From positions 1 through 64,000 of the forward strand of contig CAJMPT010000003.1 of the NCBI GenBank assembly GCA_905215465.1: a DNA stretch of 64,000 nt, given 5' to 3'. A model generated the notes under the pieces. It did not search any database. It had not been told where the DNA came from and saw only the letters and a list, made by a program, of their open reading frames with translations. The DNA comes from an uncultured bacterium. Lineage in GTDB: Bacteria > Actinomycetota > Coriobacteriia > Coriobacteriales > Atopobiaceae. Made by a program: the position numbers and the translations under genes. Of this stretch, positions 7,968 through 16,308 are shown piece after piece. The stretch's first letter is position 1; each line of letters starts with the position of its first letter.

Positions 7968-9080
7968 ATGGCCGCAAAGACGTACAAGATCTGCTGCCTG
8001 TCGGGCGACGGCATCGGGCCCGAGGTCATCGCCGAGGGCAAGAAAGTCCTGGCGGCCGTGGGCGCTAAGGCCGGCGTCGAGTTCACCTTCCAGGACCATC
8101 TCATCGGCGGCGCCGCTATTGACGCGTGCGGCGACCCGCTGCCCGACGCCACACTCGAGGCGGCCAAGGCGTCCGACGCGGTCCTTCTCGCCAGCGTGGG
8201 CGGGCCCAAGTGGGACTCCACCGACCCCAACGCCCCTCGCCCCGAGCAGGGGCTTCTGCGCATCCGCAAGGGGCTGGGCCTCTACACCAACCTGCGCCCC
8301 GTCAAGATCTACGACGCCCTGGCCAGCGCGTCCACGCTGCGCCCGGAGGTCATCCGCGGCGTCGACATGGTGCTCGTCCGCGAGCTCACGGGAGGCATTT
8401 ACTTCGGCTGCCGCGAGCGCTTCTACGACGAGGAGGGCGCGGGCGAAAACGGCGGTCGTGGCCAGCGCGCCTACGACATGATGGAGTACCGCGAGTACGA
8501 GGTCGTTCGCATCGCGCGCCAGGCGTTCGAGGCCGCGCGCAAGCGTAAGAACAAGGTGACGAGCGTCGACAAGCGCAACGTGCTGGAGACCTCCCGCATG
8601 TGGCGCGAGATCGTCCACCGCGTCCACGACGAGGAGTACCCGGACGTGGAGCTGGAGGACCTTCTCGTCGACAACACGGCCATGCAGCTCATCAACCGCC
8701 CCGCCGACTTCGACGTCGTCGTGACCGAGAACATGTTCGGCGACATCCTCTCCGACGAGGCCGCCCAGATCACGGGCTCGCTCGGCATGCTTGCCTCCGC
8801 CTCGCTCGGCGACGGCGTGAGCCTGTTCGAGCCGTCCGCCGGCTCCGCGCCCGACATAGCGGGGCTCGGTGTGGCGAACCCGCTCGCCCAGATCCTGTCT
8901 GCCGGCATGCTGCTCACCTACGCGCTCAACATGACCGAGGAGGCCGGCTGGATCGAGGCCGCCGTGGAGCGCGTCCTCAACGAGGGCTGGCGCACCCGCG
9001 ACATCGCCGACGAGAGCACCCCCGCCGACCACATCCTCGGTACCTCCGCCATGGGCGACAAGGTCGTCGCCGCGCTGTAG
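7968..9080 (+). CDS. leuB: 3-isopropylmalate dehydrogenase
   Basis: Oxidises and decarboxylates 3-isopropylmalate to 2-oxoisocaproate with NAD, the last dedicated step before transamination to leucine. The 370-residue protein has the beta-decarboxylating dehydrogenase signatures LSGDGIGPEV at the N terminus, the substrate arginines in LLRIRKGLGLYTNLRPVK and VRELTGGIYFG, and the metal-binding NMFGDILSDEAA. Start ATG at 7968 lies two bases after the leuD stop, so translation is probably coupled. A strong intrinsic terminator follows the stop codon, ending the leu operon. Confidence 0.95.
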   Translation: MAAKTYKICCLSGDGIGPEVIAEGKKVLAAVGAKAGVEFTFQDHLIGGAAIDACGDPLPDATLEAAKASDAVLLASVGGPKWDSTDPNAPRPEQGLLRIRKGLGLYTNLRPVKIYDALASASTLRPEVIRGVDMVLVRELTGGIYFGCRERFYDEEGAGENGGRGQRAYDMMEYREYEVVRIARQAFEAARKRKNKVTSVDKRNVLETSRMWREIVHRVHDEEYPDVELEDLLVDNTAMQLINRPADFDVVVTENMFGDILSDEAAQITGSLGMLASASLGDGVSLFEPSAGSAPDIAGLGVANPLAQILSAGMLLTYALNMTEEAGWIEAAVERVLNEGWRTRDIADESTPADHILGTSAMGDKVVAAL

Positions 9081-9095
9081 AGTAAACGACAACGG

Positions 9096-9134
9096 CCCCT
9101 TTGCCCGAGCACAGACCGGCAAAGGGACTTTTTT
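9096..9134 (+). terminator. Intrinsic terminator of the leu operon
   Basis: CCCTTTGCC pairs with GGCAAAGGG (9118-9126) across a 12-base loop and is followed by AC and six T residues. It lies 16 bases after the leuB stop. Confidence 0.85.
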
Positions 9135-9176
9135 GCTTGGCGGCAGCGCGGCGTGCTCGCGCAAGGGGGTGCTTGT

Positions 9177-11174
9177 ATGCATGACGACTACGCAAAAGCC
9201 CGTAAACTCGGCCTCAAGCAGGTGCGCCGCGATATCGCGAACGGCCGCTACCCGTATCCGCCGGCGCTCGACGACCTTCTGAAGGGCTCCGGCTCCCAAG
9301 GAGAGGTGCACGTAGGGCTTCTTGACGTGGACACCGACCTCGTGGCGGGTACGCGCACTCGCGGCAGACAGAGTATGTTCTCGCGCGGCTTCATGCCCTT
9401 GGGTGAGCCCGGCTCGGAGTTCGCGGCCAAGTGGATCGCCCTGTACGACTCCCAGCTTGAGGAGGGTGTGCGCGAGCCGATCGAGGTTTTCGAGTATCAG
9501 CAGCGCTTTTATGTCCAAGAGGGCAACAAGCGCGTGTCCGTTGCGCACTGCCTCGGGTCGCCGACCATACCGGCTGAGGTCTCGCGCGTCGTCCCCATGG
9601 CAACCGACGAGCGTGCATGGGCGCTCTACAACGCGTTCTCCAAGTTCTACGGCGTGTGCCCCGTCTATGGCATAGCGGTGTCGAGCCCCGACGCCTACGA
9701 GCGGCTTGCAGACCTCGCCGGCCGCAGCCTCGACGCCCCGTGGCCCGATGACGACGTCGCCGCCCTGCGCGCCGCCAGGAAGCGCTTCGCCGCAGCGTTT
9801 CGCAAGAACGGCGGGTACGACCTCGACCTTGAGCTCGGCGACGCCTTCATCGCGTTTCTGCGCACCTGCGGGTATGCTGGTGCCCTCGCCCTGACCTCGG
9901 CGCAGACCGAAGAGCTCGTGAAGAGCTCCTGGGCAGACCTCATCCGCGCCGTCTCGGCGACCCAGGCGGTCCCAGTCCACCTCGAGGAGCCGGGGGCGAA
10001 CCGGCCCGCGCTGGGGCAGGGTATCGCCAGCCTGGCAAAGGGGCTCGCGAGCCCCCGCCCCTTCAACGTCGCGTTCATCTACGACGAGGATGCGCAGACA
10101 TCCGGCTGGGTCGCCTTGCACGAGGCCGGCAGGCTCGGCCTTGAGGCGCGCCTTGGGGGCACGGTCCACACGCGTGCCTACCCCGAGTGCGGCTCGGACG
10201 CCGCCTTCGACGAGGCGGTGCGCGACGCCGCGTCCATGCCGGCAGACCTCGTGATCAGCGTCCAGCCCACGCAGATGGCGCAAACCATGCGCGCGGCGGC
10301 GGCGCACCCCGAGATTCGTTTCCTCAACTGCTCCGCGCTCGCCCGCGGGGTGGTTCGCACGTTCTCATGCCGAATGTACGAGGCAAAATACCTGCTCGGG
10401 ATGGTCGCCGGCGCGTTCTCGGCGAACCATCGCGTGGGTTATGTGGCCGAAAGCCCCGTTATGGGCACCCTGGCGGAGATAAACGCCTTCGCCCTCGGTG
10501 TCGCCGCAACCGACCCCTTCGCCGAGGTCCACCTTGCCTGGATCGGCGCTCACGGCTACGACTGGCGGCGCGACCTCGTGCAAAAGGCGCAAGTGAGCGT
10601 CGTATCCGGTCGAGACAACCCCGACCCGGTCGACCCCAGGCGCCCTTGGGGCCTGTTTGCCGTGACGGACGACGGGGCTGTGGTCGATCTCGGGCACCCC
10701 GTCTGGAACTGGAGCCGCTATTACGAGCTCATGATTCGTTCCATCAAGGGAAGTGCCTGGGCGCGCGAGGGGCGCGAGAACAAACAGCAGGGGCTCAACT
10801 ACTGGTGGGGCATGAGCTCGGGCGTGATCGACGTGTTTTTAAGCAATGAGGTGCCCTACGGCGTCCGCAAGGTGGTCGCCTGTGCCCGGCAGGCGATCAT
10901 GAGCCATCAGCTCGAGCCTTTCTCCGGAGAGCTCTGCTCCCAAACGGGCGTGGTCCAGCTCGCCGGTGCCCTGCGCCTCGATGCCGACAAGATCGTGCGG
11001 ATGAACTGGCTCGCCCAAAACGTCGTGGGATCCATCCCCGGCTCCGACGAGCTCGTCGCCCAGTGCAAAGAGCAAGTAAAGGTCGCGGGCATCGGCGAGA
11101 AAGCCCTTGCCGCGCCCGCGCGCCGTACCGTCCCCGGGTCGTGCGCCCCTGCGGGGGAGGGAGATGCCCGATGA
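9177..11174 (+). CDS. Cytoplasmic BMP/PnrA-like protein with ParB-like N-terminal region
   Basis: A 665-residue protein with no signal peptide or lipobox. About residues 85-140 (IEVFEYQQRFYVQEGNKRVSV) resemble the ParB/sulfiredoxin-type fold, in which a 'y.v.dGnhR..a' pattern is typical. From about residue 300 (FNVAFIYDEDAQTSGWVALHEAG) it resembles the periplasmic BMP/Med nucleoside-binding family (NCSALARGVVRTFSCRMYEAKYLLGMVAGA). Absence of an export signal implies an intracellular sensor or regulator rather than a transporter component. Start ATG at 9177 follows AAGGGGGT. The stop overlaps the next ATG (ATGA). No transporter permease or ATPase is adjacent. Confidence 0.7.
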   Translation: MHDDYAKARKLGLKQVRRDIANGRYPYPPALDDLLKGSGSQGEVHVGLLDVDTDLVAGTRTRGRQSMFSRGFMPLGEPGSEFAAKWIALYDSQLEEGVREPIEVFEYQQRFYVQEGNKRVSVAHCLGSPTIPAEVSRVVPMATDERAWALYNAFSKFYGVCPVYGIAVSSPDAYERLADLAGRSLDAPWPDDDVAALRAARKRFAAAFRKNGGYDLDLELGDAFIAFLRTCGYAGALALTSAQTEELVKSSWADLIRAVSATQAVPVHLEEPGANRPALGQGIASLAKGLASPRPFNVAFIYDEDAQTSGWVALHEAGRLGLEARLGGTVHTRAYPECGSDAAFDEAVRDAASMPADLVISVQPTQMAQTMRAAAAHPEIRFLNCSALARGVVRTFSCRMYEAKYLLGMVAGAFSANHRVGYVAESPVMGTLAEINAFALGVAATDPFAEVHLAWIGAHGYDWRRDLVQKAQVSVVSGRDNPDPVDPRRPWGLFAVTDDGAVVDLGHPVWNWSRYYELMIRSIKGSAWAREGRENKQQGLNYWWGMSSGVIDVFLSNEVPYGVRKVVACARQAIMSHQLEPFSGELCSQTGVVQLAGALRLDADKIVRMNWLAQNVVGSIPGSDELVAQCKEQVKVAGIGEKALAAPARRTVPGSCAPAGEGDAR

Positions 11175-11818
11175 GGATCTTGGCCATTGCCGACGAGGAG
11201 GAGTCTTGGCTCGCGGACAGGTTTCGCCCCCACAGCCTCGATGACGTTGACCTCATCGTTTCGTGCGGGGATCTGCCCGCCCGCTATCTCTCCAACCTTG
11301 CCGACCTGTCCAACAAGCCCCTGGCCTTCGTGCCGGGAAACCACGACGCCGCCGAGGCGGAGCAGGGGGTCCCGGGGTGCGTGGACATCGACGGGACGAT
11401 CCGGCGCTTTCACGGCCTTCACATAGCGGGACTCGGCGGCTCGCTCGCCTACAACGATTCGGTCTACGGATACACCGAGTCCCAGATGGCAAGAAGGGCC
11501 TCACGCCTCGCGGTGCTCACCTACGCCGCAGGCGGCATCGACCTTTTGGTCACGCATGTCCCGCCGCGTGGCTTCGGGGACCTCGAGGATTACGCGCATA
11601 ACGGGTTCTCCTGCTTCAACAAGCTGCTCGAACGGGCATCTGCCCCGATCATGCTCCATGGCCATATCCACCGCGGTTACGGCCGGATGGCGGACGAGGT
11701 CACGCACGCAAGCGGAACGCGCGTCATCAACTGCGCAGGTCATGCCTATATCGATATTCCGGACAGTGCGATTCCTGCTCGCGTCGATAGGCGCATTTGG
11801 GAGCCTCGGGCGCTGTAG
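11171..11818 (+). CDS. Calcineurin-like metallophosphoesterase
   Basis: A 215-residue phosphoesterase, translationally coupled to the BMP-like gene by a 4-base overlap. Metal-site motifs are VSCGDLP, VPGNHDAAE, LLVTHVPPRG and LHGHIHRGYG. The first motif, normally D-x-H, reads ADEEES here, so one metal-ligand histidine is replaced by glutamate. This may alter metal use, or the family may tolerate it. Its tight coupling to the ParB/BMP-like protein suggests the two act on the same nucleotide-related signal or substrate; that is inference. Confidence 0.8.
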   Translation: MRILAIADEEESWLADRFRPHSLDDVDLIVSCGDLPARYLSNLADLSNKPLAFVPGNHDAAEAEQGVPGCVDIDGTIRRFHGLHIAGLGGSLAYNDSVYGYTESQMARRASRLAVLTYAAGGIDLLVTHVPPRGFGDLEDYAHNGFSCFNKLLERASAPIMLHGHIHRGYGRMADEVTHASGTRVINCAGHAYIDIPDSAIPARVDRRIWEPRAL

Positions 11819-11935
11819 ACGGTTCCATGCGGGTCCAATCGGGGCCCGTAACGTTCTGAAAGTGCGTCGTAAGCCTTCTTTATTCATGTAATGAATGCCG
11901 CTGGCGATGATAATGCTACCGCCGGCGGCATCAAT

Positions 11936-11949
11936 TGGAAACCTTTCCA
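11936..11949 (+). promoter_or_regulatory. LacI-type operator O1 upstream of sugar ABC lipoprotein
   Basis: TGGAAACCTTTCCA, a near-perfect palindrome of the form recognised by LacI/MalR-family proteins. It lies upstream of a probable -10 (GATAAT, 11970-11975), where it would overlap the -35 region. A 12-bp hairpin (ATGCCGC.. / ..GCGGCAT) sits just before it at about 11895-11931. Confidence 0.65.
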
Positions 11950-11989
11950 TTTTTCGAACGGGTATTAGAGATAATACAGGTCAGGGAAA

Positions 11990-12003
11990 TGGAAACGTTT
12001 CCA
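11990..12003 (+). promoter_or_regulatory. LacI-type operator O2
   Basis: TGGAAACGTTTCCA, a perfect 14-bp palindrome, 54 bp from O1 and downstream of the probable -10 GATAAT. The pair could permit looping or a roadblock by the LacI protein encoded in this locus. Confidence 0.7.
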
Positions 12004-12038
12004 AGCATGAGGCTTGGAACACGGTCAGGGAGGTCGCT

Positions 12039-13394
12039 ATGATGCTCGATCGTCGTTCGTTCGTCACCGCGGGACTGGGCGCCTTTGGCGCGGTTGCTCT
12101 GAGCGCGTGCGGAAGCGGGAACACCGACTCCGACTCCGGCTCTGACAAGAAGGAGGCCAAGGGTCAGGTCTACTACCTCAACTTCAAGCCCGAGCAGGAT
12201 GAGCAGTGGCAGGAGCTCGCCAAGGTCTACACCGATGAGACCGGCGTGCCCGTGACGGTCAAGACCGCCGCCTCCGGCCAGTACGAGACCAGCCTCAAGG
12301 CCGAGATGGCCAAGAGCCAGGCCCCCACGCTCTTCCAGGTCAACGGCCCCGTCGGCCTTGCCTCCTGGAAAGACTACTGCTACGACCTCGACGGAGCCGA
12401 GATCTTGAAGGGCCTCACCAACGACGCCTTCGAGCTCAAGGGCGACGACGGCAAGATCAAGGCCGTCGCCTACGTCGTCGAGACCTACGGCCTCATCTAC
12501 AACAAGGATCTGCTCAAGAAAGCCGGCCACGATGCCAGCGAGATCAGCGACTTCGACAGCCTGAAGAAGGTCGTCGAGGACATCACCAAGCGCAAGGACG
12601 AGCTGGGATTTGCCGCCTTCACCTCCGCCGGCATGGACTCCTCCGATGACTGGCGCTTCAAAACCCACCTCGCCAACCTCCCCATCTACTACGAGTACAA
12701 GGACGAGGGCATCACCAGCACCGACGCTATCAAGGGCACCTACCTGCCCCAGTACCGCAACATCTGGGACCTCTACATCAACAACGCCACCTGCGAGCCT
12801 GGCCTCATCTCCACGAAGACTGCCGACGACGCGGACGCCGAGTTCGTCACTGAGCAGGCGGTCTTCTATCAGAACGGCACCTGGGACTACGCGAACCTCG
12901 TTGACCTGGGCAGCGACAAGCTCGGCATGCTCCCGATTTACATCGGAGCCAAGGGCGAGGAGAACCAGGGCCTGTGCGCCGGCTCCGAGAACTACTGGTG
13001 CGTGAACAAGAACGCCTCCGAGGACGATATCAACGCCACGCTCGAATTCATCAACTGGTGCGTCACCTCCGACACCGGCACCAAGGCCATGTGCGGCTCC
13101 GAAGGCGGTATGCCCTCCGGCGCCGACGGTATGGGCTTCGTGATCCCCTTCGAGACCGCGATGGACACCGGCAACAAGCTCAACGAGATCGCCGACGAGT
13201 ACGCTAAGAGCGACAAGGTCCCCGTTGACTGGTGCTTCTCCACGATGCCCTCCGAGCAGTGGAAGGACGGCGTTGGCTCTGCCCTCACCACCTACGCCGC
13301 CGACCAGAGCGACGCGAACTGGGATGCCCTCAAGACTGCATTCGTCGACGGCTGGGCTACCGAGGCCGCCGCGGCGAAGGCCAAGTCCGAGTAA
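12039..13394 (+). CDS. Sugar ABC transporter substrate-binding lipoprotein
   Basis: A 451-residue extracellular binding protein of the MalE/carbohydrate uptake-1 family. The N terminus carries a twin-arginine-like DRRSFVTAG followed by a lipobox LSAC, with the lipidated cysteine at residue 24, so it is probably Tat-exported and membrane-anchored. The mature protein begins with a Ser/Asp/Lys-rich linker, then the solute-binding fold (for example AVAYVVETYGLIYNKDLLKKAG). Tandem ATGs at 12039 and 12042 both follow AGGGAGG. It is the first gene of the alpha-glucan locus, under two LacI operators. Maltodextrin or a related alpha-glucoside is inferred from the neighbouring malQ and glgP. Confidence 0.9.
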   Translation: MMLDRRSFVTAGLGAFGAVALSACGSGNTDSDSGSDKKEAKGQVYYLNFKPEQDEQWQELAKVYTDETGVPVTVKTAASGQYETSLKAEMAKSQAPTLFQVNGPVGLASWKDYCYDLDGAEILKGLTNDAFELKGDDGKIKAVAYVVETYGLIYNKDLLKKAGHDASEISDFDSLKKVVEDITKRKDELGFAAFTSAGMDSSDDWRFKTHLANLPIYYEYKDEGITSTDAIKGTYLPQYRNIWDLYINNATCEPGLISTKTADDADAEFVTEQAVFYQNGTWDYANLVDLGSDKLGMLPIYIGAKGEENQGLCAGSENYWCVNKNASEDDINATLEFINWCVTSDTGTKAMCGSEGGMPSGADGMGFVIPFETAMDTGNKLNEIADEYAKSDKVPVDWCFSTMPSEQWKDGVGSALTTYAADQSDANWDALKTAFVDGWATEAAAAKAKSE

Positions 13395-13478
13395 TCGACT
13401 CCGTCCAGGCAAGGATTCGTGCCGGTAGCCACACCGCCTTTCCTTCTTAGAAGCTCGTCCAAGCCTCTTCCCCCCTTC

Positions 13479-13512
13479 GAAAGCGGCGGGCGGACAACCC
13501 GCCTGCCGCTTT
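13479..13512 (+). terminator. Intercistronic hairpin between binding protein and permeases
   Basis: GAAAGCGGCGGGCGG pairs with CCGCC-TGCCGCTTTC around an ACAA loop. There is no long T-run, so it is more likely to stabilise the upstream mRNA and reduce permease expression than to stop transcription fully. That is a common arrangement after binding-protein genes. Confidence 0.6.
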
Positions 13513-13568
13513 CCTATATTAAGGGGGTGAATTACAGGATCGATTCAACTGCAAAGGAGGTCGGCTCT

Positions 13569-14411
13569 ATGGAAAAAGCCATTAAACGATATATGCCGAT
13601 CTTTGTGTTGCCGACGCTATTTGCTTTTATCATCGGTTTCGTGATTCCGTTCATCCTGGGCATTGGGCTTTCGTTCTGCAACTTCACCACGGTCACCGAC
13701 GCAACCTTCACGGGGCTGCAGAACTACATCGACGCCCTGAACGACACGGTCTTCCAGCACGCGTTTTGGTACACGGCGCTGTTTACAGTGGCTTCGGTCG
13801 TGGTCATCAACGTCGCGTCCTTCGCCTTGGCGATGGCGCTCACCCAGAAGCTGCGCGGGACTAACATCTTCCGCACGGTCTTCTTTATGCCCAACCTTAT
13901 CGGCGGCATCGTCTTGGGCTATATCTGGCAGCTCATCTTCAACGGCATCCTGGTCAACTACTCGCAGTCAATCAGCCTTAACGAGTGGTACGGCTTCGCC
14001 GGACTTTTGATCCTCGTCGCGTGGCAGCAGATCGGTTACATGATGATCATCTACATCGCCGGCCTTCAGGCAATCCCCGGCGACGTCTTGGAGGCCGCCG
14101 AGATCGACGGGGCGAGCGGGTTCAAGCGCCTGTTCAAGGTCACGATCCCGATGATGATGCCCTCCATCACGATCTGCCTGTTCCTTACCGTGACCAACGG
14201 CTTCAAGCTCTTCGACCAGAACCTCTCGCTTACAGCGGGCGAGCCCTCGAAAATGTCCGAGATGTTGGCGCTCAACATCTACAGCACCTTCTATGGGCGC
14301 ACCGGCTGGGAGGGCGTCGGTCAGGCCAAGGCCGTGATCTTCTTCATCATCGTCGTCGCCATCGGTCTTATCCAGCTGCGCGCGACGCGCTCCAAGGAGG
14401 TGCAGCAGTAA
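13569..14411 (+). CDS. Sugar ABC transporter permease (MalF/UgpA-like)
   Basis: A 280-residue membrane protein with six predicted spans. The conserved EAA loop EAAEIDGASGFKRLFKVTIPMMMPS docks to the ATPase. Start ATG at 13569 is preceded by AAAGGAGG; an upstream in-frame extension has no family similarity. The last base of its stop codon is the first base of the next ATG (TAATG), so the two permeases are coupled. Together with the following gene it forms the heterodimeric channel for the lipoprotein above. Confidence 0.9.
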   Translation: MEKAIKRYMPIFVLPTLFAFIIGFVIPFILGIGLSFCNFTTVTDATFTGLQNYIDALNDTVFQHAFWYTALFTVASVVVINVASFALAMALTQKLRGTNIFRTVFFMPNLIGGIVLGYIWQLIFNGILVNYSQSISLNEWYGFAGLLILVAWQQIGYMMIIYIAGLQAIPGDVLEAAEIDGASGFKRLFKVTIPMMMPSITICLFLTVTNGFKLFDQNLSLTAGEPSKMSEMLALNIYSTFYGRTGWEGVGQAKAVIFFIIVVAIGLIQLRATRSKEVQQ

Positions 14412-15250
14412 TGGGCAAAAAGAAGGACATCAAGAGCTGGCTCGGTACCGCGGGGTTCACGTTCTTGTGCCTGGCGTGGATTGCCCCCATTGTCATCGTG
14501 CTCTTCGACTCGTTCAAAAAGCGCACCTTCATCAACCTCGAGCCGTTCGCCCTTCCCACAGAGAAGACCTTCGTGGGCTTCGAGAACTACCTCTCGGCGA
14601 TCAACAAGTACGGGTTCCTCGACGCCGTGGGCTGGACCGTTTTCATCACCGTGGGCTCTGTCATCGCGATTCTTCTGTGCACCTCGATGTGCGCTTGGTT
14701 CATCACGCGTATTCAGAACTTCTTCACCAAGCTCATTTACCTGCTGTGCGTCTTCTCGATGGTCGTTCCGTTCCAGATGGTCATGTTCACCCTCGCCCTC
14801 ACCTCCGATAGGCTGGGCCTCAACACGCCGTGGGGCATCATCATCGTGTACTTGGGCTTCGGCGCGGGGCTCGCGGTGTTCATGTTTACCGGCTTCGTCA
14901 AATCGATTCCCGTTGAGATTGAGGAGGCGGCGATGATCGACGGGTGCACGCCGCTGCGCACGTTCTTCTCGATCGTGCTCCCGATCATGAAGCCGACCTA
15001 CATCAGCGTCGGTATCCTCGAGATCATGTGGGTGTGGAACGACTTCCTGCTGCCGTATCTGGTGCTCGACACGAATAAGTACAAGACAATTTCCATCGTC
15101 ATCCAGTTTATGAAGGGTTCCTATGGCCGCGTCGACATGGGTGCTATCATGGCTGCACTCATTATGGCTGTCATCCCGGTGATTGTCTTCTACCTCGCGG
15201 CCCAGAAGCACATCATCAAGGGCGTCGCCGCAGGCGCCGTCAAGGGATAG
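14411..15250 (+). CDS. Sugar ABC transporter permease (MalG/UgpE-like)
   Basis: The second permease, 279 residues with six spans and the EAA loop EEAAMIDGCTPLRTFFSIVLPIMKP. Its C terminus (AAQKHIIKGVAAGAVKG) is the canonical end of MalG-type permeases. It shares one base with the upstream stop and is followed 14 bases later by the LacI regulator. It is presumably energised by the MsmK-type ATPase encoded at 20237. Confidence 0.9.
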   Translation: MGKKKDIKSWLGTAGFTFLCLAWIAPIVIVLFDSFKKRTFINLEPFALPTEKTFVGFENYLSAINKYGFLDAVGWTVFITVGSVIAILLCTSMCAWFITRIQNFFTKLIYLLCVFSMVVPFQMVMFTLALTSDRLGLNTPWGIIIVYLGFGAGLAVFMFTGFVKSIPVEIEEAAMIDGCTPLRTFFSIVLPIMKPTYISVGILEIMWVWNDFLLPYLVLDTNKYKTISIVIQFMKGSYGRVDMGAIMAALIMAVIPVIVFYLAAQKHIIKGVAAGAVKG

Positions 15251-15264
15251 AACGGATACCCAAG

Positions 15265-16272
15265 GTGGACATCAGAGATATCGCGCGCCTGTCCGGCTAC
15301 GGGGTGGGGACGGTTTCCCGCGTGCTCAACGGGCATCCCAACGTGAGCGACCGAGCTCGCAAGAAGGTCCTCGCGGTCGTCGAGGAGCAGGGCTATGAGC
15401 CGAACGGCAATGCGCGATATCTCAAGGCTCAGGCAAGGACGCCGATCGCCATATTCGTCAAAGGCTCGCGCAACATGCTCTTTTTCGAGCTTCTGGAGGA
15501 AATCGAATTTCGCCTGGCGGCTTCCGGCGAAGACGCCCAGGTCAATTATCTGGACGAGGATGAGAATGAGGTCAAGCGGGCACTGGATTTTCAGCGTATC
15601 CGCAACCCGAAGGGCATTATCTTTCTGGGCGGCGACCCCGACTACTTCAAAGAGAGCTTCGCCGAGGTCACCGCTCCTTCCGTTCTCATCACGAACTCCG
15701 CCGCCGGCCTAGGTTTTTCGAACCTCTCGAGCGTCCGTACCGACGACGCCGCTGCCGCGCGCTGCGCGATCGACGAGCTTGTGGGCGCGGGGCACAAACG
15801 GATCGGAATCGTGGGAGGCAACCGCGTATCGGGTCAGATCTCCGGCATCCGCGCCAATGCCGCCGCGGACGAGCTTGGTCGCTACGGCCTGGAGTTCGAC
15901 TTCGATCGCGATTATTGCCCCGGCCACTACACGATGGACGATGGCTACCTGGCAATCGAGCACCTGCTCAGGCGCGCGCCCGACATCACCGCGGTGTTCG
16001 CCCTGTCCGATGTCATCGCGCTGGGCTGTGTCCGTGCGGCAAAGGATATGGGGCTAAGCGTCCCGGAGGACCTGTCCATCGTCGGCTTCGACGGAATCGA
16101 CCTCGCCCGTTTCAGCGTTCCGCGCCTGACCACGATCCAGCAGGACACCCATAAGCTTGCCTGCTACGGGGTCGATACGATTCTTGCCGCCATCAATGGC
16201 GAGCTTACGGAGCCAGCCCACTACTCCGTCCCGTTTACCATTCTCAAACGCGAGAGCGTTCGCCGGCTCTAG
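15265..16272 (+). CDS. LacI-family transcriptional regulator
   Basis: A 335-residue repressor with the N-terminal helix-turn-helix and hinge (DIRDIARLSGYGVGTVSRVLNG, NARYLKAQ) and a periplasmic-binding-protein-like effector domain (KRIGIVGG, SIVGFDGIDLARFSVPRLTTIQQD). Start is GTG at 15265 with a weak ribosome site. It lies inside the alpha-glucan locus and is the obvious candidate to bind the three TGGAAAC-N0-GTTTCCA-type palindromes at 11936, 11990 and 17799. The effector is probably a maltodextrin-derived sugar (inference). Confidence 0.9.
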   Translation: MDIRDIARLSGYGVGTVSRVLNGHPNVSDRARKKVLAVVEEQGYEPNGNARYLKAQARTPIAIFVKGSRNMLFFELLEEIEFRLAASGEDAQVNYLDEDENEVKRALDFQRIRNPKGIIFLGGDPDYFKESFAEVTAPSVLITNSAAGLGFSNLSSVRTDDAAAARCAIDELVGAGHKRIGIVGGNRVSGQISGIRANAAADELGRYGLEFDFDRDYCPGHYTMDDGYLAIEHLLRRAPDITAVFALSDVIALGCVRAAKDMGLSVPEDLSIVGFDGIDLARFSVPRLTTIQQDTHKLACYGVDTILAAINGELTEPAHYSVPFTILKRESVRRL

Positions 16273-16308
16273 GCGAGCAGCTCACGTAAAAACCGAAAGA
16301 GGCTCACC

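Noticed and set aside
7731..10307. An 858-codon open frame on the minus strand opposite leuB and the BMP-like gene.
   Set aside because: It lacks recognisable domains and ribosome site, is rich in Arg, Gly and His, and is a by-product of high GC at third codon positions of the real plus-strand genes. Similar long antisense frames opposite leuA, mgtA, nrdD and the ABC permease were rejected for the same reason.
11990..12003. Reading TGGAAACGTTTCCA as a CcpA catabolite-response site.
   Set aside because: CcpA is a Firmicutes regulator; the local LacI gene is the simpler explanation. A global role cannot be excluded without genome-wide counts.
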